This document shows, piece by piece, positions 36,150 through 44,707 of a stretch of DNA of 64,000 nt. Each line of letters starts with the position of its first letter. Positions within the stretch are counted from its first letter, which is position 1. This DNA is from Bacteroidota bacterium (GTDB lineage Bacteria > Bacteroidota > Bacteroidia > UBA4408): NCBI GenBank assembly GCA_016718805.1, contig JADKCP010000003.1, forward strand, positions 248,001-312,000. Direction: 5' to 3'. A program made the position numbers and the translations under genes. The notes under the pieces were generated by a model that searched no databases, was not told the origin of the DNA, and saw nothing but the letters and a program-made list of their open reading frames with translations.

Positions 36150-36886
36150 GAGAGCAAAATTTGGGTGATTAACACATTAAAGAGTAAAATTATTATGCTG
36201 CTATACACCACAGCTTTGGTACTAGAGCGACCTACTTCAAGCGCTCCACCTTGGGTGTAATAACCATGATAAGAACTAACAGACGTGATGATAAATGCAA
36301 AAACTACGGTTTTTATTAATGCATAGCTCACATTAAAAGGCCGAAAATCATATTGTATCCCATAGATGTATTCGTAACTGGTTACTGCATGCGTAAAGAT
36401 ACCGGCAACATAACCACCAAACAATCCTAAAAACATGCTGATTATTATCAAAAATGGATTAATAAATACAGCGGCAATAATTTTGGGTAAAATCAAGTAA
36501 CCGGAGGGATTAACCCCCATTATTTCTAATGCATCAATTTGTTCGGTCACACGCATTGTTCCAATTTCGGATGCTATGTTTCCACCTACTTTACCGGCTA
36601 ATATTAAACTTACGATGGTCGGTGAAAATTCAAGAATAATACTATCTCTTGATGCAACACCAACTGCGTATAATGGAATCCAAGGACTTTCAAAACCAAA
36701 TGCCGATTGTATGGTAATTACAGCTCCCATAAAAAGCGAAATGATGGCAACAATTCCTAAAGATCCTAAACCAACATTTTCAATTTCTTTGATGATTTGT
36801 TTTCTGTAAATCGAAAATTTTTCAGGCTTGCTGAAAGTGCGGGTCATTAATATATAATATCTTCCAAGGGAAGTAAGCCAGGTCAT
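36146..36886 (-). CDS. mlaE: MlaE-family lipid ABC permease
   Basis: The 246-residue inner-membrane protein has five to six hydrophobic segments and the MlaE blocks: SLFMGAVITIQSAFGF, ILAGKVGGNIASEIGTMRVTE (contracted here), QIDALEIMGVNPSGYLILPK, and SYHGYYTQGGALEVGRSSTKA near the C-terminus. MlaE with MlaF and an MCE protein moves phospholipids between the membranes. It is the first gene of a two-gene unit with mlaF. Family is certain; direction of transport is not readable from sequence. Confidence 0.93.
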   Translation of the reverse strand: MTWLTSLGRYYILMTRTFSKPEKFSIYRKQIIKEIENVGLGSLGIVAIISLFMGAVITIQSAFGFESPWIPLYAVGVASRDSIILEFSPTIVSLILAGKVGGNIASEIGTMRVTEQIDALEIMGVNPSGYLILPKIIAAVFINPFLIIISMFLGLFGGYVAGIFTHAVTSYEYIYGIQYDFRPFNVSYALIKTVVFAFIITSVSSYHGYYTQGGALEVGRSSTKAVVYSSIIILLFNVLITQILLS

Positions 36887-36994
36887 AGGATTTATTTACA
36901 GGCTAAAAGTAAGAAAATTGAATGATTTTGTTTGTTAAGAAAGCTGCTTGTGCAGAAACTTATGAATCAACTATTGTTAAAATTATTGCCCGGT

Positions 36995-37921
36995 TTAATT
37001 GCTTAACCAGCTTTCAATTTCACTTTGATTTAAATATTTGTATTTCACTTTTTTGATTACACGTCCATTGTTTACCCACAATATTGCAGGCAATCGTACA
37101 CCTGCACATTTTACAAATCCTTCTTTTTCAGTCATAAACGAATAGGGCATATCCGCAGCTTTACTTTCTTCGAAAAACGCTGGCAATTTTTCTTCATCAC
37201 CATTTAGGATAAAATAAATGGGTAATTGAGGGTTGTCTTTATGCATCAAATGAAGTTTAAATGCACCGAGTTTGCAATGAGGACAAGTTAAACTTAAAAA
37301 GGCAATTATTCTTTTTCCTTGCATTAAATCAAAGGAAGGTTTATCAGTTCTTGAGGAGTCATATAAAGCACTTAAGTCGAGATCATAATTCAATGTCTCT
37401 TCTTTACTTTGCTCCCTTACCATCATATTAATTGGAGTAAAAATATAAGGAGCAACAAGTGAAGCGATTAGTAATGCGGCTAGAAGCCATTTTTGGAAGC
37501 GTAATTTGAGACCTGTATGGAATTTATATAACAGATACACTAATAGTAACGATAGAATATTTTTGAAAATAGATTCGAGAGGTGTTAATTTTAAAGTATC
37601 ACCAAAGCATCCACAATTTCCTTCGTTGCCCTCCTTCACTAACAAAATAATTAAGTAACCAGTAAAGAAAAGCAACAACAATGCTGTAAAAATCAAGGTT
37701 TCTTTTTTCGAAAAATAAAGGTTGAGAAGTAGTAAGGATCCAAGTAAAAATTCAATACCAATTAATAATCGTGAAACAAAAGGAATGCTATTCCAACTGA
37801 AAATTCCGGTTTCAACTATAGTGTATTCAAACAGTTCAATTGGATAAAGTTTGGTATAAGCTGAAAAAAGGAAGGTTATTCCGAGTAAAAAGGAACAACT
37901 AACTAAAACTATATTTTTCAT
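36995..37921 (-). CDS. MauE/DoxX-like membrane protein with thioredoxin-like domain (copy 1)
   Basis: The 308-residue protein has four membrane segments (about 4-24, 44-66, 75-92, 116-135) of the MauE/DoxX kind, with EGNCGCFGDTLKLTPLESI in the loop. A fifth segment near 146-163 leads to a C-terminal domain (about 195-308) with LSLTCPHCKLGAFKLH, a CPHC redox motif, and GVRLPAILWVNNGRVIKKV, the cis-proline part of a thioredoxin fold. It resembles the BT_3928-type proteins of Bacteroidota. It may pass electrons or thiols across the membrane. A paralogue sits at 38331-39251, with a small lipoprotein between. Function is not established. Confidence 0.85.
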   Translation of the reverse strand: MKNIVLVSCSFLLGITFLFSAYTKLYPIELFEYTIVETGIFSWNSIPFVSRLLIGIEFLLGSLLLLNLYFSKKETLIFTALLLLFFTGYLIILLVKEGNEGNCGCFGDTLKLTPLESIFKNILSLLLVYLLYKFHTGLKLRFQKWLLAALLIASLVAPYIFTPINMMVREQSKEETLNYDLDLSALYDSSRTDKPSFDLMQGKRIIAFLSLTCPHCKLGAFKLHLMHKDNPQLPIYFILNGDEEKLPAFFEESKAADMPYSFMTEKEGFVKCAGVRLPAILWVNNGRVIKKVKYKYLNQSEIESWLSN

Positions 37922-37970
37922 GAATTAATAAACGTTTACTCAATATGTCAGGAGGTTGCTGGTTCAAAAT

Positions 37971-38003
37971 AAAAAAGGCGTTTAGAAAATCTAAACGCCT
38001 TTT
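37971..38003 (-). terminator. Terminator after the small lipoprotein gene
   Basis: AAAAAGGCGTTTAGA and TCTAAACGCCTTTT form a perfect stem with a 3-4 base loop. It lies 18 bases beyond the stop of the 74-residue lipoprotein gene and before the copy 1 MauE gene. Confidence 0.85.
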
Positions 38004-38020
38004 AATATGCAAATATAAGA

Positions 38021-38245
38021 TTACTTAATCTCGCAGTTAACAGTAACTGTTGAAGTACCGTTGCTAGTAGTATAATCTAAAACATCACAAGCTGTTTTTG
38101 CATCAGCTTTTTTAGCGTGAAAAGTTGTAGAATAATCATAAAAAGAATCAGATGGAGTAGATTTGCACTCGCAAGTGTAGTCTTTTTTGCAAGAAGCCAA
38201 AGAAACTACAGCAATAACTGCTAAAATAGTTGATAATTTTTTCAT
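38021..38245 (-). CDS. Small lipoprotein (74 residues)
   Basis: From the ATG at 38245 the product starts with a perfect lipoprotein signal (MKKLSTILAVIAVVSLASC, lipobox LASC, Cys19). The mature part has KKDYTCECKSTPSD, ATTFHAKK-type polar stretches and a C-terminal NCEIK. It holds four cysteines after the lipobox Cys (two in CEC, one in TACDV, one at the end), so disulfides are likely. It lies between two thioredoxin-like membrane proteins, which could be its redox partners (inference). An upstream start at 38356 would read into the paralogue and hide the signal, so it is rejected. Confidence 0.8.
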   Translation of the reverse strand: MKKLSTILAVIAVVSLASCKKDYTCECKSTPSDSFYDYSTTFHAKKADAKTACDVLDYTTSNGTSTVTVNCEIK

Positions 38246-38330
38246 GTTGTTTTTAGTTTTTAGTTGTTTTTGAAATATTTCGGCTGCAAAGATAAACTTT
38301 TTTAACAATTCAAACAAATTTAATTTTTCA

Positions 38331-39251
38331 TCAGTTTTCTGCCAGGAATTTCTCAACTAATCTTTCAAAATCTTGACCATTAAAGGAATGATAATTATTG
38401 TCGTACCGAATACGCCCCTTATTTAATAGATAAACACGTGGCCATCCGGAATGAAATTGCTTCAAAAAGTCGGCTGAGCTCATTAATTTGTAAGGTGCTG
38501 ATGAATGTGTAATTGAATAAAATTCAGCAACTTCAGTGCTATCGCCTAATAAAATGTAATAGTCTTTAGGAAGCTGAATTCTCGATTTGGCTGCACTGAG
38601 CTTTATGGCTACTTCAACACAATGGCTGCAAGCCATATTAAAGACACCGACAAGTTTTTTACCCTCCAAAAGTGGCGCTTCAGTTGTATCAGAGAACCCT
38701 TTCAATACTGTAATTTCAGCGATTTCATTGGTTATTTTTTTAGGAATATAGCTGTAATCAAGAATAGGATAATACAGCACCAATGTGGTTAAAATCGCTA
38801 AAAATAGGAGTGGAAGGAATGCCTTATATTTCCAAGGTTTTACGCTACTAGTTGTATAAAGGAATACGGTTATAAGTAGTAGAACAAGGTTTTTAAGTAT
38901 TGATTCGAAAGGAGTAAGTGGTAATAATGTTCCGAAGCATCCACAATTGCCTGAATTTCCTTGGGTAAACCACACATATCCCAGGTAAGCATTAAAAAAA
39001 AGGAGCAATACAAACGTAGCCGGTAAAATAACTTGCTTTAGTAATTGATTGAAGAGCAATCCCAATCCTAAAAATAATTCCAAACAAATAAGACATCGTG
39101 CTAAAATTGGAGCAAGCGTCCAGTTTGCAATTCCTTGGTAAACGAGACTGTATTCAAAAATTTCAAGGGGAAACAATTTGCTGATTGCCGAAAAAATAAA
39201 CACAGCTGCAAGCAGAAATTTAAGAAAATAAAAAAGTAGCGGTGATTTCAA
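38331..39251 (-). CDS. MauE/DoxX-like membrane protein with thioredoxin-like domain (copy 2)
   Basis: The 306-residue paralogue of the 36995-37921 protein has the same plan: LLAAVFIFSAISKLFPLEIF at the start, four membrane segments, the loop GNSGNCGCFGTLLPLTPFES, a fifth segment, and a C-terminal domain with FNMACSHCVEVAIKLS. The redox motif is CSHC here and CPHC in copy 1. The C-terminal GWPRVYLLNKGRI keeps the cis-Pro-type turn. It follows the polyprenyl synthase by 2 bases, so it is co-transcribed with it, although a functional link is not evident. Probably a membrane thiol or quinone-linked redox protein. Confidence 0.85.
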   Translation of the reverse strand: MKSPLLFYFLKFLLAAVFIFSAISKLFPLEIFEYSLVYQGIANWTLAPILARCLICLELFLGLGLLFNQLLKQVILPATFVLLLFFNAYLGYVWFTQGNSGNCGCFGTLLPLTPFESILKNLVLLLITVFLYTTSSVKPWKYKAFLPLLFLAILTTLVLYYPILDYSYIPKKITNEIAEITVLKGFSDTTEAPLLEGKKLVGVFNMACSHCVEVAIKLSAAKSRIQLPKDYYILLGDSTEVAEFYSITHSSAPYKLMSSADFLKQFHSGWPRVYLLNKGRIRYDNNYHSFNGQDFERLVEKFLAEN

Positions 39252-39253
39252 CG

Positions 39254-40234
39254 TTAAATTTCTCTAACCAATAAACTTTCGGAAAATTGTAACAACATAG
39301 CTTTTTTTTCAGTGTTCACAGCTAGGGCGTTGAAATGATGCATTGCCTTTTGGTGATATTCATGCATTTTGTTTTCAGCGATTTTTCGAATGAATAACTT
39401 TGTATATATATCCGTGATGGCAGCTACTTTTTCTTCTGCTATAAAATTCTTTTTATCAACCCAGCTCTGTAACTCCTTCAAAATTTCACCTTTTGCCAAT
39501 TCAAAAGCGGATAACAATAAAAAGGTTTTTTTATTCGAAAGTATATCACCACCTACTTGTTTACCAAATTTTGCACTGTCGCCGTAAACATCTAATATGT
39601 CGTCCTGCAATTGAAATGCGATACCAATATTTTTTCCAAACTCATATAAATGATGTGCATCCGTAGTTTTTGCACCTCCTAAAATCCCACCTATTTGTAA
39701 ACTGGCGGCTAAAAGCACAGCAGTTTTGAGTGTAATCATGTGAAGGTACTCATCAATTGAAACATTGGGCAATGATTCAAAATTCATGTCGTATTGTTGG
39801 CCCTCACAAACTTCTACAGCCGTTTTACAAAATATATCAAGTGTTTCTCTTAATTTACTATCCTCTGTTTGCATCATCAACTGATAGGATTTTACAAACA
39901 TGGTATCGCCCGAAAGTATTGCTATATCGTTGTTCCAACGCTCATGTACTGTTGCCTGGTTGCGTCGCAAAGGGGCTTTATCCATAATGTCGTCGTGCAA
40001 CAAAGTGAAATTATGAAAGGTCTCAATTCCAAGTGCAGGTTTAAGAGCCTTCTGAATATCACCATCAAACATTTCGCAGGCCATTAGCAATAATGCAGGG
40101 CGCATACGCTTTCCTCCCAATTGAAGTATATAAGAGATTGGATCGTAAAGTTCGGCCGGTTGTGAATTCAAATTGGCCGTATACAATTCAATTTCTTTAG
40201 CTATTAGTTGTTGTAAGGTGGATAAAGAATTCAA
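39254..40234 (-). CDS. Polyprenyl diphosphate synthase
   Basis: The 326-residue all-helical enzyme builds linear prenyl diphosphates from IPP. It carries GGKRMRPALLLMACEMF, the first Asp-rich motif LLHDDIMDKAPLRR (DDIMD), and the second, FQLQDDILDVYGD. Two small residues precede the first motif, but chain length cannot be set safely from this; length and operon position fit a medium- to long-chain synthase for quinone side chains, or a farnesyl/geranylgeranyl synthase. It lies in a minus-strand run after the epimerase and before the MauE-like copy 2. Confidence 0.92.
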   Translation of the reverse strand: MNSLSTLQQLIAKEIELYTANLNSQPAELYDPISYILQLGGKRMRPALLLMACEMFDGDIQKALKPALGIETFHNFTLLHDDIMDKAPLRRNQATVHERWNNDIAILSGDTMFVKSYQLMMQTEDSKLRETLDIFCKTAVEVCEGQQYDMNFESLPNVSIDEYLHMITLKTAVLLAASLQIGGILGGAKTTDAHHLYEFGKNIGIAFQLQDDILDVYGDSAKFGKQVGGDILSNKKTFLLLSAFELAKGEILKELQSWVDKKNFIAEEKVAAITDIYTKLFIRKIAENKMHEYHQKAMHHFNALAVNTEKKAMLLQFSESLLVREI

Positions 40235-40257
40235 GGTAAATTAATAATATGAAGTAA

Positions 40258-41202
40258 TTACATGATAAATTGATTGTTTTCAATTACAATTTTAAGCCCT
40301 TCTTCAAGTGGCATTAAAGGGTGATTGAGCAATTTTTTCATTTTGGTAGCATCCGGTTTTCTTCTTGTCATGTCGCCCTCTTCCAATGCATGATGATGCA
40401 CAATTCGGGAGGTAGAATAGGTGCAACGAATAATTGTTTTTGCTAAATTTAGTATACTTATTTCCTGTTCTCCACCAATGTTTACAACATCGTTTACAAA
40501 TTTGTTATTATAAAAGGCATTGGTGGTTGCTTCAATATTGTCGGTAATATAGCAAAAGGTGCGTGTTTGGCTACCGTCACCGTAAATGGTAATTTCTCTG
40601 TTTTTTAATGCCCGGGCAATAAATTTTGACACCACAAAGTCTTTACTTTGCTTAGGACCGTAAGTATTAAAGAATCTGAAAATAGTATATTCTAATCCGT
40701 ATTCTTTGTGATAGGATTTTAAAAAAGCCTCTCCAACATTTTTGACAATCGCATAAGGCAATCGCGAATTTAGAGGAGTGGTATGTTCATTCTGTGGAAA
40801 TTCAACCGGCTCTCCATAAACTTCTGAAGAAGAGGAATAGTAAACTCTTTTCACACCAGTATTTTTGGATAAGCTGAGAATGTTTTTTAATCCTTGAATG
40901 TCTTCGAGTACACTCACCGGATTTTCAAGTGTGCGTTTCACACCTACTAATGCTGCATAGTGAAAAACATAATTAAACGAAAAGGAATAAAATACTCCTG
41001 CAATATCTTCAAACTTATTTACATCGCACTTTATAAATTTTATGTTATTGTGTTTGCTCTGTGGTAATTTTTCAGGAATTCCTGTGATAAAATTATCGAC
41101 AATTACTAGCTGATTTTCTTTTCGCTCTGAAAGCTTTTCGGCTAATGCACTTCCAATAAAGCCGGCTCCCCCGGTAATAAGTATTTTAACGTTTTCTTTC
41201 AC
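40258..41202 (-). CDS. NAD-dependent sugar-nucleotide epimerase/dehydratase
   Basis: The 314-residue SDR enzyme starts with the NAD-binding ITGGAGFIGSALAEKL. It has YSSSSEVYGE with the catalytic Ser region, PYAIVKNVGE giving the YxxxK pair, and GDGSQTRTFCYITD and NIGGEQEISILNLA of the extended SDR group. It acts on nucleotide sugars, for example UDP-glucose 4-epimerase, UDP-glucuronate decarboxylase or dTDP-glucose dehydratase types. The sequence does not allow a firm choice. The rfbA gene lies 12 bases upstream in the same run, so a role in cell-surface polysaccharide is likely. Confidence 0.88.
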   Translation of the reverse strand: MKENVKILITGGAGFIGSALAEKLSERKENQLVIVDNFITGIPEKLPQSKHNNIKFIKCDVNKFEDIAGVFYSFSFNYVFHYAALVGVKRTLENPVSVLEDIQGLKNILSLSKNTGVKRVYYSSSSEVYGEPVEFPQNEHTTPLNSRLPYAIVKNVGEAFLKSYHKEYGLEYTIFRFFNTYGPKQSKDFVVSKFIARALKNREITIYGDGSQTRTFCYITDNIEATTNAFYNNKFVNDVVNIGGEQEISILNLAKTIIRCTYSTSRIVHHHALEEGDMTRRKPDATKMKKLLNHPLMPLEEGLKIVIENNQFIM

Positions 41203-41214
41203 TTCTGCCAGTTC

Positions 41215-42075
41215 TTATTTTTGTTCAATGTTCAACAAATAATTTCCATAACCACTTTTTAGCAATGGTTGGGCAATGTTAATTAATTGTTCTTTGCTTA
41301 TAAAATTCATTCGATAAGCTACTTCTTCAATACACCCAATTTTAAGTCCTTGACGCTCCTCAATCACCTGTACAAATTGTCCGGCTTGCATGAGTGAGGC
41401 AAAGGTACCGGTATCCAACCATGCAGTTCCACGTTCAAGAATTCCAACATTTAATTTACCCATTTCTAAATATTGTTTATTTAAATCGGTAATTTCATAT
41501 TCACCCCTTGCACTTGGTTTCAATGATTTAGCCATTGCAACAACTTGATTGTCGTAAAAATACAATCCGGGTACTGCATAATTTGATTTTGGATGTTTGG
41601 GTTTTTCTTCAATTGATAGTGCTTTATAATTCTCATCAAACTCAACAACACCATATCTTTCAGGATCTGATACATGGTAAGCAAAAATAACTGCACCATC
41701 CGGTTCACGGTTTTCGCGCAATAATTTTCCTAAACTTCCATAAAAAATATTGTCCCCTAAAATAAGGGCAACACTATCGTTCCCAATAAATTTTTCTCCA
41801 ATTACAAAGGCTTGAGCAAGTCCGTTTGGAACTTCCTGTACTGCGTATGAAAACGAACAACCAAGGTTTGACCCATCGCCAAGCAATCGCTCAAAATGCG
41901 GTAAATCGTGAGGGGTTGAAATAATTAATATTTCTCGAATACCTGCAAGCATTAAAATCGACAAGGGGTAGTAAATCATTGGCTTGTCGTACACAGGCAT
42001 TAATTGTTTACTTACTGCTAAGGTAAGCGGGTGCAAGCGAGTTCCGGAGCCCCCTGCTAAAATTATTCCTTTCAT
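41215..42075 (-). CDS. rfbA: Glucose-1-phosphate thymidylyltransferase RfbA
   Basis: RfbA joins dTTP and glucose-1-phosphate to dTDP-glucose, the entry to dTDP-rhamnose and other deoxysugars. The 286-residue protein begins MKGIILAGGSGTRLHPLTLA (nucleotide-binding loop), followed by KQLMPVYDKPMIYYPLS, LGDNIFYG and YGVVEFDE, then EEKPKHPKSNYAVPGLYFYD and RGTAWLDTGT. All are standard. RfbB, RfbC and RfbD are not in the window; only an epimerase follows. The gene overlaps the MMPL gene by 4 bases, so translation is coupled. Confidence 0.95.
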   Translation of the reverse strand: MKGIILAGGSGTRLHPLTLAVSKQLMPVYDKPMIYYPLSILMLAGIREILIISTPHDLPHFERLLGDGSNLGCSFSYAVQEVPNGLAQAFVIGEKFIGNDSVALILGDNIFYGSLGKLLRENREPDGAVIFAYHVSDPERYGVVEFDENYKALSIEEKPKHPKSNYAVPGLYFYDNQVVAMAKSLKPSARGEYEITDLNKQYLEMGKLNVGILERGTAWLDTGTFASLMQAGQFVQVIEERQGLKIGCIEEVAYRMNFISKEQLINIAQPLLKSGYGNYLLNIEQK

Positions 42076-44471
42076 TCTTCTTTAGTAGTTTTTTTTATTT
42101 CCAGATGTTCAAGTTCTATGTCTTCATCTTCGTCGTATAGTTGAAACAACGATTCTTTGGTAAGTGCTTTTCGTGTTAAATTCTTTTCGAGCGAAAGTAA
42201 AAAGCAAGGTAACAAAATTAAATTTGAACAATAGGATATAAGCAAGGTTAACGAAATTAAGATACCTAAGGCAGCGGTGCCACCAAAACTAGAAGCTGAA
42301 AAAATTCCAAATCCACAAAATAATATAATAGCAGTGTATATCATACTAACACCGGTTTCGCGTATTGTTAATGAAACTGTTTTTGAAATACTGAATTGAT
42401 GATTACGCAATTCTTGTTTGTATTTGGTCAAGAAATACATATTTCCATCGGAGGCAATTCCAAAGGCAATACTAAAAATTAAAATGGTTGAAGGTTTTAA
42501 AGGAATATGAAAATAGCCCATTAATCCGGCGGTAATTATCAAGGGCACTATACTGGGAAGTACAGATATAACAACCATTCTAAAAGAAGCAAATAGTGTA
42601 ATCATTACCAATGAAATTAAGAAGATAGCTAACAAAACACTTTCTTGTAAATTTTTTACGAGGTAATTATTTCCTTTCAAAAACATTAAACTGTTTCCAT
42701 TTAAATTTACATCGTATTTAGCCGGATCAAAAATAGAATCCACTTTAGGTCGAATTTCTTTCACCAATTCTTTCATGCGAATAGAACCTACATCAGCCAT
42801 TTGAACACTAATACGGGTAATTTGTCGATTGCTATCAATAAAGGCTTTAAACATGCCTTGTTTTTTCTGTTTGGAATTAACAAAATAACTCGACATTTTG
42901 CCTAATTCAAGTCCATTTGGCAAAATATAATACTTCGGTTCACCGCCTTTGTAGGCCTGGTAGGAGAACTTTATGGCTTCAACAACCGATACCGGTTTTG
43001 AGAATTCATCGTATTTTTTGAGTTCCTTTTGTAGTTTATTAATTTTATACAAAGTTGTAAGCGATAAGGCTGCTCCTTTTTTACGCGTATCTACAGTTAT
43101 TTCAAAGGGGAGCACACCATGGTAATTTGTTTCGAAGTATTTTAAATCAACATAAATAGGATCATTTTTAGGAAGGTCGTCTACTACAAATCCAATGATG
43201 TTAATTTTTAAGATTCCAATAACAGAAATAAGAATAATTACTACAACCGATATATAAATTCGTTTACGGTAATGATGCACCCAGTAGTCAATGGTAGTTA
43301 AAATACTGTTTATTCGTTTTCCATCGAGATGACTAGTTTGCTTTTCTTTCGGAGCAGGCAAATAGCTGAAAATAATGGGAATCAAGAATAAGGAAGTAAG
43401 ATAGGTACCCATTACGTTGAGCGCAGTTACTAATCCAAATTCGACTAAGATTTGACTGTGGGTAAAATAAAAAACACCGAAACCGATAGATGTTGTAACG
43501 TTGGCAAAAAAAGTAGAAATCCCAATTTTTTCTACCATGCGGCTTAATGCCTTAATTTTATTACCATGTTTGTTAATTTCTGTATGGTATTTATTCAAAA
43601 GTAAGATACAATTCGGTATACCAATTACAATTATAAGTGGAGGTATTAATCCTGATAAAGCGGATATTTTATACCCCAGCAAATAAATGGTTCCGAAGGA
43701 CCATATAACTCCAATAACTATAATTAACAAAGAGAAAATAACTGGATAAAAAGAGCGGAAAAAGATGGATAAAATTACCAAGGTTACCAAAAAGGCCAGT
43801 CCCAGAAACAAAACCATTTCTGATGCAATTTTTCGTGCAATGTTGGTGCGTATGTATGGTAAACCTGAATAATGTAATGTTTGCTTGTACTTTTTTTCAA
43901 ATACATCCGTTTTCACTTTTATCGAATCAACGATACTTAAACGGGTTTTAGTGTTTAGTTTGTATTTGTCAAAAGTAATGGCCATCAAAGTTGCATGGCT
44001 TTCTTTGTTAAATAAAAATCCATTGTAAAAAGGTAAATTGAAAATGGCTGCTTTTATTGAATCAAGCTGTAATTGTGTGTGGGGTTTCTCGCTTATGAGT
44101 GGCTTAAATTCAAATTGCTCAATTGAGTCATTCGCAGTTAAATTAAATACCCGGGCAATTGATACTACTTCTTGTATCCCATCAACCTGCTTTATGTCAT
44201 AGGTTAGATCGTACCAATCATTAAATTTTTCTAACTCAAAAATATCGGTATCATCAAGACCAATAACCATTACATTTCCATCTTCTCCAAACTGCTTTTT
44301 AAAATTAGCATAGTTAATTGCAGCGCTATCTTCCTTTGGCAAAAGGCTGGTAAACTCATAGGTAATTTGTACAAAGGAGGCTTGGTAAGCGAAGAATATA
44401 GTTATAAGGGTAAACGCCGAAAGTATGGCGAGTCGGTTACGCAGTATAAAACGAGCGAGTGCTGCCCACAT
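42072..44471 (-). CDS. MMPL/RND-family transporter
   Basis: The 799-residue inner-membrane protein has two halves, each with one membrane segment, a large periplasmic loop, and about five further membrane segments. Segments such as VILSIFFRSFYPVIFSLLII and the sterol-sensing-like SIAFGIASDGNMYFLTKY and SGLIPPLIIVIGIPNCILLL fit the RND-MMPL group. Such pumps export lipids, siderophores or hopanoid-type molecules using the proton gradient. It leads the block with rfbA and the epimerase, so export of a lipid-linked envelope component is a reasonable guess. The C-terminal tail is acidic (LYDEDEDIELEHLE). Confidence 0.88.
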   Translation of the reverse strand: MWAALARFILRNRLAILSAFTLITIFFAYQASFVQITYEFTSLLPKEDSAAINYANFKKQFGEDGNVMVIGLDDTDIFELEKFNDWYDLTYDIKQVDGIQEVVSIARVFNLTANDSIEQFEFKPLISEKPHTQLQLDSIKAAIFNLPFYNGFLFNKESHATLMAITFDKYKLNTKTRLSIVDSIKVKTDVFEKKYKQTLHYSGLPYIRTNIARKIASEMVLFLGLAFLVTLVILSIFFRSFYPVIFSLLIIVIGVIWSFGTIYLLGYKISALSGLIPPLIIVIGIPNCILLLNKYHTEINKHGNKIKALSRMVEKIGISTFFANVTTSIGFGVFYFTHSQILVEFGLVTALNVMGTYLTSLFLIPIIFSYLPAPKEKQTSHLDGKRINSILTTIDYWVHHYRKRIYISVVVIILISVIGILKINIIGFVVDDLPKNDPIYVDLKYFETNYHGVLPFEITVDTRKKGAALSLTTLYKINKLQKELKKYDEFSKPVSVVEAIKFSYQAYKGGEPKYYILPNGLELGKMSSYFVNSKQKKQGMFKAFIDSNRQITRISVQMADVGSIRMKELVKEIRPKVDSIFDPAKYDVNLNGNSLMFLKGNNYLVKNLQESVLLAIFLISLVMITLFASFRMVVISVLPSIVPLIITAGLMGYFHIPLKPSTILIFSIAFGIASDGNMYFLTKYKQELRNHQFSISKTVSLTIRETGVSMIYTAIILFCGFGIFSASSFGGTAALGILISLTLLISYCSNLILLPCFLLSLEKNLTRKALTKESLFQLYDEDEDIELEHLEIKKTTKEE

Positions 44472-44707
44472 ATCTAATTTTCCGTTTTTTTGAGGAGTTA
44501 AAAGTAACCAAAAAATACGAAAGGCTCTTTTGCTATTGAACTTTCTATATTTTAATTATTATTTTCTCCTTTCTTTTTATAGTATAAAATACAGCAATAC
44601 AGGCAATAATGCCAAATTGTAGCTCACGTATACAAGATAGCTTATTTGTCATCATGCGGTATTGCATCTGCTTTTGTATTTTCGTATCCAATTAATAAAA
44701 TCTATAA
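44472..44707. other. Intergenic divergent region
   Basis: This 236-base, very A/T-rich space separates the divergent MMPL and radical SAM genes and should hold both promoters. I find no well-formed TAnnTTTG with a -33 TTTG, and no gene. Confidence 0.4.
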
